Source: Alphaproteobacteria bacterium (GTDB lineage: Bacteria; Pseudomonadota; Alphaproteobacteria; Reyranellales; Reyranellaceae). From it: a DNA stretch of 64,000 bases. The stretch is taken from the NCBI GenBank assembly GCA_016869975.1, contig VGCZ01000012.1, forward strand, positions 1 through 64,000, read 5' to 3'. Numbering within the stretch: the first letter of the stretch is position 1; each line of letters opens with the position of its first letter. Below the pieces are notes generated by a model that saw nothing but the letters and a program-made list of their open reading frames with translations, did not search any database and had not been told where the DNA came from. The translations under genes and the position numbers were made by a program. This document shows, in pieces, positions 47,985-55,959 of this stretch.

Positions 47985-48995
47985 TCAATCCCTCAGCAGC
48001 CCGCGCTCCTTGTAGAAGCGCGACGCGCCGGGATGCAGTGGCACGGCCAGCCCGTCGAGCGCCGTCTCCAAGGTGATCAGCGCGGCCGCGGGATGGCCGC
48101 GATCCAGCTTGGCGCGCACCGAGGGATGGAACAGCGCGCGCAGGCTGCCATACACGACATCCTCGTCGACGCTGCTGGAGACGATCAGCTGCGAGCCCAC
48201 GGCGATCGAATCGCAGGCCTCGACGCCCTGGTACATGTTGCCCGGGACCGTCAGCGTCACCAGGCCAGGCCGTTCGCGCCGCAGCCGCTCGGCGACACCC
48301 GACGTGACCGGCAGCAGTTCGATCTCGAGCTGCCGGGCGAGGCCGACGAGCAGCGGCGCAGGCTGGCCCGCGACCATGATGAAGGCGTCGAGCGTGCCTT
48401 CGCGCAGCTTGTGGCTCGCGGCCTGCGGCGAGACGTACTCGGCGACGATGTCTCGCCGGCCCAGCCCGTAGGCGTTCAGCAGCGCGCGCGCCAGCGGCAG
48501 GGTGCCGGATCCCGCCTCGCCCAGCGACACGGTGCGACCGCGCAGGTCGGCGATGCTGTCGAGGCCGCGGTCGCGGCGGGCGACGATGTGGACGGTCTCG
48601 GGGAACAGGTTGGCGGCGGCCCGCAGGCCGGTGACCGGCCTGCCGGCGAATATCTCGTCGCCGGCCAGCGCCGCCGCCGCGATGTCGGCTTGGGCCAGGG
48701 CGGCGTCGAGCGTGCCCTCCGCCATGCGCTTGATGTTCTCGACCGATCCCTGCGTGGCGATCGCCTCGGCGATCAGGCCGGGCACGCCACAACTGCCGCC
48801 GGCGTCGCAGGGTCGCCCGCCCGGCGGATTGCTGATGGCGGTGGCGATCAGGCTGGCGACGGGGAAGTAGGTTCCACCGATCGGGCCGGCGCCGACCATC
48901 AAGTTGCGCGTCGCCGGGCCTTGCGCCGACGCACCTCTCGCCGCAGCCAGAAGGCTGGCACCAGCAGCGAGGATGAACGGACGACGCCGCAACAC
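47985..48995 (-). CDS. TAXI-family TRAP solute-binding protein
   Basis: A 336-residue periplasmic binding protein of the TAXI group, which normally feeds fused TRAP-T permeases. An N-terminal signal (RRRPFILAAGASLLAA, ending SAQ) is followed by GAGPIGGTYFPVASLIATAI, the TAXI hallmark, and a CDAGGSCGVPGLI loop with two cysteines. No TRAP permease is in the window, so it is an orphan here; it may serve one encoded elsewhere or act as a sensor. Ligands in this family are often glutamate or C4-dicarboxylates. Confidence 0.88.
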   Translation of the reverse strand: MLRRRPFILAAGASLLAAARGASAQGPATRNLMVGAGPIGGTYFPVASLIATAISNPPGGRPCDAGGSCGVPGLIAEAIATQGSVENIKRMAEGTLDAALAQADIAAAALAGDEIFAGRPVTGLRAAANLFPETVHIVARRDRGLDSIADLRGRTVSLGEAGSGTLPLARALLNAYGLGRRDIVAEYVSPQAASHKLREGTLDAFIMVAGQPAPLLVGLARQLEIELLPVTSGVAERLRRERPGLVTLTVPGNMYQGVEACDSIAVGSQLIVSSSVDEDVVYGSLRALFHPSVRAKLDRGHPAAALITLETALDGLAVPLHPGASRFYKERGLLRD

Positions 48996-49082
48996 GCGAC
49001 TCTCGGGCAGGCGACAGGGGTTGATTGGCTGACCTTACTCTGACCGCATCACCCTTACCAACGAATCACGACCAAAGTTGGA

Positions 49083-50693
49083 TCACCACACGCCGAAAAA
49101 GATTCCGTGTGCCTTATGTGCCGCAGTCCGCGCCTCGACGAAGTCGTCGGCGACCGTGATCCGGCTCTTGCGTGCCCGCATCCAGTCGAAAAGCCTGACC
49201 CGCATCTCGTCGCGCACCGAGGCATGGCCGGGGTCGCGGCCGAGATCGACCAGCTCGCGCGGGTCGTTCTCAAGATCGAAGAGCTGCGGCGGGAAATCGA
49301 GCCACCACACGTACTTCCAGCGGTCCGTTCGCACCATGAAGGCACGGCAATCGCGTACGTGGCGGCCCAGCGTTCGGCGCGCCTCGCGGAAGGAATAGTC
49401 GAGCTCCGAGAACACCGCGTCGCGCCAGCCGGTGCGGTCGTCGCGCGACTGCGCCTTGCTGGAGGCCCGGTCGTCGGGGACGGCCGCGCCCCGCGTCAGG
49501 GGCAGTAACGAACGGCCCTCGATCAGGTGGCGCCGGGGCGGCAGGCCGAGCGCGTCGAGGCAGGTCGGCACCACGTCGACCCCCTCGACGAAGCGCTGGT
49601 CGACCGTGCCGCGCGTGGCGTCGGCCGCGGCGTCGGGGTCGACGACGATGAACGGCACGCGGACCGCCTCCTCGTAGAAGATCTCCTTCTCGCCCAGCCA
49701 GTGATCGCCCAGGAAATCGCCGTGGTCGGCGGTGAAGACGATCAGCGTGTCCTCGAGCCGGCCGGCTTTCGCCATCACGGCGAACAGGCGGCCCAGGTGG
49801 TCGTCGATCTGCTTGATCAGGCCCATATAGGCCGGCCGCACGGTCGCGGCGGCGTCCGGCCGCTGGAACGAGACCGACTCCTCGTGCCGGCGATAGGCCG
49901 CGAGCACGGGGTGCTGGTCGACCAGCTCCGACTCGGCGCGATTGAGCGGCTGGCAATGCTGCGGGCCGTACAGGGCGTGGTAGGGCGCCGGCGCCATGTA
50001 GGGCCAGTGCGGCTTGACGTAGCTGAGATGGAGGAACCAGGGCGCCTTGCCCTGGCGTTCGACGAAACGGATCGCCTGGTCGGTCATATAGGCGGTCTCG
50101 GAGTGTTCCTCCTTCACGCGCGCCGGCAGCCGCACGTTGCGCATGTTCCAGCCCGAGAGCTTCTCGCCATCGGGACCGTCGGCGGCGATGACGAACTCGT
50201 TCCAGGGGTCGTCGGCGACATAGCCATGGGCGCGCAGGAAGGCCGGGTAGCCACTCTCGACGCCGGGCGGCGAATGGCCGTCGTAGCGGTCGAGCTCCTC
50301 GAACCCGCCGGTGCGCATCAGGGCGGCCAGCGCCGAGCCACCCTCGATGCCATAGCGCTCCAGCCCCTCGGTGTCGGGCAGCACATGGGTCTTGCCGGCC
50401 AGCGCCACACGCAGGCCGGCCGGCCGCAGATAGTCGCCGATGGTGTGTTCGCGGATCGACAGCGGGACCCGGTTCCAGGTCGCGCCGTGGCTCTGTACGT
50501 AGCGGCCGGTATAGAACGACATGCGCGAGGGGCCGCAGACGGCGGATTGCACATAGGCGCGCGGAAACAGCACGCCGCGCTTGGCCAGGGAGTCGATGTG
50601 CGGCGTCGACAGGTGGGGGTGACCGGCGCACGACAGATGATCGGCTCGCAACTGATCGCACATGATAAACAGGACGTTCCTGACCTTGCCCAT
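49083..50693 (-). CDS. Sulfatase-family hydrolase, phosphonate monoester hydrolase-like
   Basis: A 536-residue alkaline-phosphatase-fold enzyme. The CxPSR motif at Cys53 (VCGPSRMSFYTGR) is converted to formylglycine in active enzymes. FIMCDQLRADHLSCAGHPHL and TADHGDFLGDHW carry metal ligands. The surrounding pattern (YVQSAVCGPSR, YVQSHGATWNR, VFSELDYSF) is most like phosphonate monoester hydrolases/phosphodiesterases of rhizobia rather than arylsulfatases. No signal peptide, so probably cytosolic. No sulfatase-maturing enzyme is in the window. Confidence 0.87.
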   Translation of the reverse strand: MGKVRNVLFIMCDQLRADHLSCAGHPHLSTPHIDSLAKRGVLFPRAYVQSAVCGPSRMSFYTGRYVQSHGATWNRVPLSIREHTIGDYLRPAGLRVALAGKTHVLPDTEGLERYGIEGGSALAALMRTGGFEELDRYDGHSPPGVESGYPAFLRAHGYVADDPWNEFVIAADGPDGEKLSGWNMRNVRLPARVKEEHSETAYMTDQAIRFVERQGKAPWFLHLSYVKPHWPYMAPAPYHALYGPQHCQPLNRAESELVDQHPVLAAYRRHEESVSFQRPDAAATVRPAYMGLIKQIDDHLGRLFAVMAKAGRLEDTLIVFTADHGDFLGDHWLGEKEIFYEEAVRVPFIVVDPDAAADATRGTVDQRFVEGVDVVPTCLDALGLPPRRHLIEGRSLLPLTRGAAVPDDRASSKAQSRDDRTGWRDAVFSELDYSFREARRTLGRHVRDCRAFMVRTDRWKYVWWLDFPPQLFDLENDPRELVDLGRDPGHASVRDEMRVRLFDWMRARKSRITVADDFVEARTAAHKAHGIFFGVW

Positions 50694-50732
50694 CGGTCCT
50701 CCCCACGCTGCTCGCCTTCATCCTAAGCCAAC

Positions 50733-51308
50733 ATGCTCGACCCGCGTATCACCGCTATCCTCGATTTCTGGTGCCTGCCCAAGAGCCATGCCCGCTACGG
50801 CGAAGCCCGCGCCATCTGGTTCGCCGGCGGGCCCGATTTCGACGCCGAGATCGCTCGCCGCTTCGGCCGGGACATCGAGCGCGCCAAGGCGCGGCGCCAC
50901 GACCATTGGATCGACACGCCCGATGGCGCGCTGGCGCTGGTGCTGCTGCTCGACCAGTTCACCCGCAACACCGGACGGGGCACATCCGCCGCCTTCGCCG
51001 GCGACCGCCACGCGCGGCACGTCGCCCATATGGCGCTGGCCCGCGGCTACGACCGGCGCTTTCCCTGCCAGATCGCCAAGTTCTTCTACCTGCCCTTCGA
51101 GCACAGCGAGTCGCTGGGCGATCAGCACCGCTCGATCGGCCTGTTCGCGCGCCACAGCCCGGTGGTCGTTCTGACTTGGGCCGTGGCGCACCGGGACATC
51201 GTCGCCCGGTTCGGCCGGTTCCCCCATCGCAACGCCGCCCTCGGGCGGGCCGACACGCCGGCCGAAACGGCCTATCTCGCGGGCGACCACCACCGCTTCG
51301 GCCAGTGA
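50733..51308 (+). CDS. DUF924 family protein
   Basis: A 191-residue helical protein of the DUF924 family (PF06041), which has a TPR-like fold and no assigned function. ILDFWCLPKSHARYG, LVLLLDQFTRN and KFFYLPFEHSESLGDQ are family blocks. It is divergent from the sulfatase-family gene (39-base gap) and ends directly against the macro-domain gene stop. Confidence 0.87.
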   Translation: MLDPRITAILDFWCLPKSHARYGEARAIWFAGGPDFDAEIARRFGRDIERAKARRHDHWIDTPDGALALVLLLDQFTRNTGRGTSAAFAGDRHARHVAHMALARGYDRRFPCQIAKFFYLPFEHSESLGDQHRSIGLFARHSPVVVLTWAVAHRDIVARFGRFPHRNAALGRADTPAETAYLAGDHHRFGQ

Positions 51309-51821
51309 TCAGTCGATCCCGGCCAGGATGCGGAGATAGAGGTCGTACATCGGCTGCCCGAAGCAACAGAAGGTGACGCGCTCGATCGCCGGTCCGTCGC
51401 GCACGGCTTCGATGGCGATGCGTGTGGCCTCCTCGGCGGGGTAGCGATAGACGCCCGTGCTGATCGCCGGGAAGGCGATCGATCGCAGGCTATGCTTCTC
51501 GGCCAGCGCCAGCGCGTTGCGGTAGCACGACGCCAGCAGCCCGGCCTCGCCGCGCTCGCCGCCGTTCCAGACCGGCCCGACCGTGTGGATCACGTGCCGG
51601 GCCTTCAGCCGATAGCCCTTGGTGATCTTGGCCTCGCCGGTGCGGCAGCCATTGAGCATCCGGCACTCGGCGACCAGCTCCGGCCCGGCGGCCCGATGGA
51701 TGGCGCCGTCGACGCCGCCGCCGCCCAACAGCGATGAATTGGCGGCATTGACGATGGCATCGACATCGAGCGCGACGATGTTGGCCTCGAGAACCGAAAC
51801 CCGGCCTTTCCACTGCGGCAT
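51309..51821 (-). CDS. Macro-domain protein (ADP-ribose hydrolase type)
   Basis: A 170-residue macro domain of the MacroD/YmdB type. [19 protein letters not shown] is the ADP-ribose-binding loop with catalytic residues, and [12 protein letters not shown] closes the pocket. Such proteins remove acetyl from O-acetyl-ADP-ribose or ADP-ribose from proteins and nucleic acids. I chose ATG 51821 because AAGGAGG lies upstream; a start 12 codons earlier lacks that. Divergent from dps. Confidence 0.92.
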   Translation of the reverse strand: MPQWKGRVSVLEANIVALDVDAIVNAANSSLLGGGGVDGAIHRAAGPELVAECRMLNGCRTGEAKITKGYRLKARHVIHTVGPVWNGGERGEAGLLASCYRNALALAEKHSLRSIAFPAISTGVYRYPAEEATRIAIEAVRDGPAIERVTFCCFGQPMYDLYLRILAGID

Positions 51822-51856
51822 GGGTGCCTCCTTGACGGTGATCCGACCCGGCGCCA

Positions 51857-51870
51857 AGTACTGAAATACT
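51857..51870. promoter_or_regulatory. Inverted repeat between macro-domain gene and dps
   Basis: AGTA-CTGAAA-TACT, 20 bases from the dps ATG, in a short divergent region. TTGACG at 51832-51837 may be a -35 for dps, but no good -10 sits at 17 bases. Could be an operator; the regulator is unknown. Confidence 0.3.
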
Positions 51871-51889
51871 CACACGCGGGAGTTCGGAA

Positions 51890-52363
51890 ATGGCGGAGAA
51901 AGTCGATCTCGGTCTGGGCGCCAATGTACGCAAGAAGGTCGCCGACGGCTTGGCCGAGGTGCTGGCGGATCATTACCTGATGGCGCTCAAGACCCAGAAC
52001 TTCCACTGGAACGTCACCGGCCCGAACTTCCAGGGCCTGCACACCTTGTTCGGCACCCAGTACGCGGCGCTACATCTGGCGATCGACGAGCTCGCCGAGC
52101 GCATCCGTACCCTGGGCTTCCCGGCGCCCGGCGGCTTCGCGGTCTACGGCAAGCTGGCCTCGCTTAAAGAGGCCAAGGGCGGCGAGAGCTGGCAGGAGAT
52201 GTGCGCGCAGCTGGCGTCCGACAACGACGCGCTGGTGAAGGCCTGTCGCAAGCTCGGCGACATGGCCGACGAGGCGGGCGACACCGAGACCGGCGACCTG
52301 ATGAACGGCCGCAAGGAAGAGATGGCCAAGGCGGCGTGGATGCTGCGCTCGCACGTCGGCTGA
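51890..52363 (+). CDS. dps: Dps-family DNA-protecting ferritin
   Basis: A 157-residue mini-ferritin that forms 12-mers, oxidises iron with hydrogen peroxide and shields DNA. Ferroxidase-site residues lie in KTQNFHWNVTGPNFQGLH and LHLAIDELAERI at the subunit interface. The basic N-terminus is short. GGGAG precedes the ATG. A strong terminator follows. Dps genes are often OxyR- or Fur-controlled; no clear box is visible here. Confidence 0.95.
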   Translation: MAEKVDLGLGANVRKKVADGLAEVLADHYLMALKTQNFHWNVTGPNFQGLHTLFGTQYAALHLAIDELAERIRTLGFPAPGGFAVYGKLASLKEAKGGESWQEMCAQLASDNDALVKACRKLGDMADEAGDTETGDLMNGRKEEMAKAAWMLRSHVG

Positions 52364-52387
52364 GCAGGGCGCGTCGAACCCAAATGC

Positions 52388-52413
52388 AAACGGGCCGCTG
52401 ACGCGGCCCGTTT
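52388..52413. terminator. Bidirectional intrinsic terminator between dps and DUF882 gene
   Basis: An 11-base perfect stem, AAACGGGCCGC and GCGGCCCGTTT, closed by TGAC. The A/T ends give a T-run in both directions, fitting the convergent genes on each side. It is the clearest terminator in the window. Confidence 0.9.
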
Positions 52414-52433
52414 CGATTCGGCGCCGACGCGAT

Positions 52434-53270
52434 CTACCAGTAGCGCACCGGGCCGGTGTCGACGTGCACGAAGCCGGTGCGCGGATAATAGCCGACGCCG
52501 CCCAGGCCCAGCTCGCGCGCCACCTCGCGCACCTGATAGGGCGAGAAGCCGGGCACCCTGATATCGATCGCCTGGCCCTGGGTGTGCAGGCTGTTGCGCG
52601 CCACGCCGCGGCTCATGCTCGCCAGCACGGCGTTGGTCTGCGGCGAGCGATAGGCCGACAGCACCTCGAAGCTCGAACTACCGAGACGGCGCTGCACGTG
52701 CCAGAGAATGTCGAACAGCTCGGGATCCATCGCGATCATTTCGCCGCTCTTGTGGTCGAGCAGAAAGGCGCTGAGCTTCTGTAGCTCGGCCGGGACGTAC
52801 TGACCGCCGCGACGATAGGTCGAGGTGATCGTCTGCTGGGTGTTCATGTTGAAGAAGGTCAGCGTGCGCGGGCTGCCGTCGTCCGTCGGCGGCGCCAGCT
52901 TCTCCGTCGGGGGCGCGTACGGCGACATGGCGGCGGCGGTCGGAACGGCCGCGCCGTAACGGCCGGCGCGCTGGGTGTAGGCCGGGGTCGCCGTCTGCCG
53001 GCCAGTGGCCGCCCGAACCGTTGTCGGCGCCTTGGCCGCCAGCGCCTGTTGCGGCCCGCGCATGACCGTCACCTTGGCGGTCTGCGCCGCGGGCTTCACG
53101 GCGGGCTTGGTCACGGTCACCGGCGGCTTCGCGGCCGCCGCTTTGCCCGGTGGGTTGGCCGCAGGCTTGGTTGTCGTCGCGGAGGGCGGATTGGCAGTCT
53201 GGGCCTGGAGGCTCGCCGGCGCGGTAAGCGCCATGAAAGCCACGAGTAAGCCCAATCGCGCCGTTCGCAT
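52434..53270 (-). CDS. DUF882 (YcbK/M15-like) exported protein
   Basis: A 278-residue protein with a signal peptide (MRTARLGLLVAFMALTAPAS, cleavage near QAQ). A long Pro/Ala/Thr/Lys-rich disordered region (about 25-125) leads to a C-terminal DUF882 domain related to M15 peptidases. SLHTQGQAIDIRV and GFVHVDTGPVRYW give the zinc-type His and Asp ligands. It probably works on peptidoglycan in the periplasm. The start at 53270 gives a clean signal peptide, though no Shine-Dalgarno is seen; longer in-frame starts run into the AT-rich promoter region. Confidence 0.88.
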   Translation of the reverse strand: MRTARLGLLVAFMALTAPASLQAQTANPPSATTTKPAANPPGKAAAAKPPVTVTKPAVKPAAQTAKVTVMRGPQQALAAKAPTTVRAATGRQTATPAYTQRAGRYGAAVPTAAAMSPYAPPTEKLAPPTDDGSPRTLTFFNMNTQQTITSTYRRGGQYVPAELQKLSAFLLDHKSGEMIAMDPELFDILWHVQRRLGSSSFEVLSAYRSPQTNAVLASMSRGVARNSLHTQGQAIDIRVPGFSPYQVREVARELGLGGVGYYPRTGFVHVDTGPVRYW

Positions 53271-53300
53271 GAGGGGAGTCCGCCGGTCGTGGAAGGTGCT

Positions 53301-53316
53301 GTTGCATGAATGCAAC
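53301..53316. promoter_or_regulatory. Perfect palindrome upstream of the DUF882 gene
   Basis: GTTGCAT-GA-ATGCAAC, 31 bases above the start, lies in the most AT-rich stretch of the window (53320-53413). A tandem GAAACAATC direct repeat occurs just beyond (about 53335-53353). The symmetry suggests a dimeric regulator, but I cannot name it. Confidence 0.45.
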
Positions 53317-53419
53317 AGCATCCAAATTACCATCCGAAACAATCGGAAACAATCCTTGAGAACGACTATCGACAAATTTCACATATAAGATACGTTTTTA
53401 TATCGATATCGCCGTGGGC

Positions 53420-55891
53420 TCACGACTGTGCCGCGTTCGACGTGCGGCGGCGCGCAGCGACGCCCTCGATTGCGCGCCTGAGGTCGGGGTCGGCGGCGAC
53501 CAGCCGGCGGAAATCAGCGGCCGAGAGCTCCATCAGATGGCAGGAGCCGTCGGCCACGACGTCAGCGTTGCGCGGCAGGCCCTCAAGGAGCGCCATTTCG
53601 CCGAAGAAGTCGCCCTCGCGCAGCACCACGTCGCCGACCGCCAGCTTCACCACCGCTTGTCCGGCAGTGATGAAGTACATGGCATCGCCCTCCTGGCCCT
53701 TCTCGACCACCTTCTCGCCGGGCAGCGCGACGCGCGGGCGAAGCCGGCTGCCAACCTCCCGCACGGCGGCGTCATTGAGGCCGGCGAAGAGCGGCACGCG
53801 CGAGATCATCTGCGCCAATTCCCGGCTGATTCGCAGCGGCGTGCGCCGCATGGCGCCGGCGCGGCGTTCCTCGAGCTCGCGCCGCAGATCGTCGTAGACC
53901 TCACGGCCGATGGTCATGTTGGCCCAATGCCGCTCGTACTCCAGCCCTTCGAGGCGGATGGCGATGCGTTCGATGTGCTGGGCGCGCACCGCCTCGGCGT
54001 AGCCGCCGTATTGCAGCGACAGCGCGCGCAGCGCCCGCTCGACCGCCTGGACGCGCCGCTCGATGCGGGCGATCAGGGTCGCGGCGACGTCCTCGCCCAG
54101 AAGGGCGGCGATGTCGCCGCGATCGTCCTCGCACATCTCGTCGAGTACGACACGCATCGCCATCAGGGTCTCGAAGCGATCGGCCAGCTGCTCGGCGAAG
54201 GGCCGCTCCCAACCGACGCGCTGGTAGACCCACAGCGCCGCGCGAAAGCGCCAGCCGACCGTATTGAGCTGGCGCATGGCGAGGTCGTAGCCGGCGCCAC
54301 CTTCGGCGCGCACGCGGTCGATCAGGCGGTCGACACCGGTGATCAGCCGCGTCGCGATGGTGCGCGAGATCGTGCGATGCTCGAAATGCGCCAGGTAATG
54401 CTCACGTTCGCGCGCGCACAGCACGCGCAGGCCATAGGCCTCGCGCACGTCGGCGGGCATCGAGGGTCCGTGGCTGGCGGCCGGGACCTCGGCTGGCGGC
54501 CCGCCCGGTGTGGCCGGCGCGGCGCCATAGGCCTCGGCGATCACGCCCACCTCGCGGTCGACCTTCTCGCGCGACACCTTCAGTACGCGATCGCGCAGCG
54601 CCTTGTCGGTTTCGTCCAGCTCGTTGAGCCGGAAGTAGCGCATCATCGGCCGCAAGCTGGGCGCGTTGAGGAACAGCGTCAGCAGCACGAAAAGCGTGGC
54701 GACGATGGCGACGAACTCGCGCACCTCCGCCGGCAGGCGGCCGTTGCCGTAGGCCACAAGCGCCAGCGCCAGGGTGACCGCGCCGCGCAGCCCGCCCCAG
54801 AACAGGATGGTGCGATAGCCGCGGTTCACCGGCTGGGAGCGGCCGGTCGCCTCCAGCATCGGCAGCAGGCCGAACAAGGTGAAGGCGCGCGCGCCGAAGG
54901 CCGCGACATAGACCACCGCCACTGCCAGCACGTGACGCCATTGCAGGTCGTCGAGCACCTGCGCCGCGACTGTCGCTGCCAGCAGGAAGATCAGCGAGTT
55001 GGCCCAGAACTCGAGCTGGTGCCAGGTCTCGCGCAACGCCTCCCAGGTGCGCGGCTGCAGTCGCGTCGGGCCCAGCGCCGCCATGGTCAGCGCCGCGGCG
55101 ACGACGGCGACGACGCCGGAGACATGGATATAGCGGTCGCCCAGGACGTACGCGAGGTAGGCCAGGCCGACGGTGATCGAGGTCACGCCGAGACTGGAAT
55201 GGCCCAGGCGCATCAGCAGCAGGATCGCCGCGCGCGCCAGCGCATAGCCCAGGGCGATGCCGCCCAGGAACTCGCGCAGGAAGCCGAGGCCGGGGGCGGC
55301 CGCGTCGGGGAGCGCGCGGCTGATCAGGACGGCGATCAGGATGCCGAAGACGGTAATCGCGGCGGCGTCGTTGAACAGGGCTTCGCCCTCGGCGAGGATC
55401 GACAGCCGCTTGGGCGCGCCGACGTCGCGCAGCACGCCGATCACGGCGGCCGGGTCGGTGGTCGAGACCACCGCGCCCAGCAGGAGGCAGAGGAAGATGT
55501 CGAGCCCGGTGACCAGGTGCAGCAGCCCGCCGACGGCGCCGATGCACAGGAACACCGCGACGATCGCCAGAAGCATCACCGCCCAGATGTCATCGAGCAG
55601 GCGGCGCACATCGATGGTCAGGCCAGCGGTGAACAGCAGCGGCGGCAGGAAGATGTAGAGGAAGGCCTCGGCCTTGCCGGTGACGCTGCTCAGCCCGTTG
55701 ACCAGCTCGCCGACGATGCCGTAGCCCCGCGCCTCGCCGCCGAAACGATCGACCAGGACGCCCAGCAGGATCCCCAGCACGGCGAGCAGCACCGTGTGCG
55801 GCACGCGAAAGCGCTCGGCGACCGGCAGCAGCAGGCTGGCCAGCGCCAGCGCCGCCGCGATGGCCAGGATCGCACCGATCAGTTCCGCCAT
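53420..55891 (-). CDS. CPA1 Na+/H+ antiporter with C-terminal cyclic-nucleotide-binding domain
   Basis: An 823-residue protein. The membrane part (residues 1-430) has about 12 helices and CPA1 marks: STTDPAAVIG (143-152), EGEALFNDAAAI with Asn174-Asp175, and FWGGLRGAVTLALAL. A long helical cytosolic region (about 440-690) follows. A cNMP-binding domain (about 702-805) has a phosphate cassette, FFGEMALLEGLPRNADV, that keeps the key Glu765 and Arg774. Cyclic AMP or GMP may therefore gate sodium or potassium/proton exchange, like sperm NHE. The ATG at 55891 opens the first helix. It lies 68 bases downstream of the kinase gene. Confidence 0.88.
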   Translation of the reverse strand: MAELIGAILAIAAALALASLLLPVAERFRVPHTVLLAVLGILLGVLVDRFGGEARGYGIVGELVNGLSSVTGKAEAFLYIFLPPLLFTAGLTIDVRRLLDDIWAVMLLAIVAVFLCIGAVGGLLHLVTGLDIFLCLLLGAVVSTTDPAAVIGVLRDVGAPKRLSILAEGEALFNDAAAITVFGILIAVLISRALPDAAAPGLGFLREFLGGIALGYALARAAILLLMRLGHSSLGVTSITVGLAYLAYVLGDRYIHVSGVVAVVAAALTMAALGPTRLQPRTWEALRETWHQLEFWANSLIFLLAATVAAQVLDDLQWRHVLAVAVVYVAAFGARAFTLFGLLPMLEATGRSQPVNRGYRTILFWGGLRGAVTLALALVAYGNGRLPAEVREFVAIVATLFVLLTLFLNAPSLRPMMRYFRLNELDETDKALRDRVLKVSREKVDREVGVIAEAYGAAPATPGGPPAEVPAASHGPSMPADVREAYGLRVLCAREREHYLAHFEHRTISRTIATRLITGVDRLIDRVRAEGGAGYDLAMRQLNTVGWRFRAALWVYQRVGWERPFAEQLADRFETLMAMRVVLDEMCEDDRGDIAALLGEDVAATLIARIERRVQAVERALRALSLQYGGYAEAVRAQHIERIAIRLEGLEYERHWANMTIGREVYDDLRRELEERRAGAMRRTPLRISRELAQMISRVPLFAGLNDAAVREVGSRLRPRVALPGEKVVEKGQEGDAMYFITAGQAVVKLAVGDVVLREGDFFGEMALLEGLPRNADVVADGSCHLMELSAADFRRLVAADPDLRRAIEGVAARRRTSNAAQS

Positions 55892-55921
55892 ACGCTCCGC
55901 GCGACCTTGGGCGGTTTCTTG

Positions 55922-55944
55922 CCTTCCCCCGCTAGCGGGGAAGG
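55922..55944. repeat. Family B palindrome between antiporter and kinase genes
   Basis: CCTTCCCC and GGGGAAGG arms flank CGCTAGCG, near-perfect. It sits in the 68-base gap between two co-directional genes, where it could cut transcription or stabilise message ends. Confidence 0.8.
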
Positions 55945-55959
55945 TGACTCGACACCGCC

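Noticed and set aside
53049-53388. Small plus-strand frames opposite the DUF882 disordered region
   Set aside because: They arise from the Pro/Ala/Lys low-complexity tract and have no start signals or homologous look.
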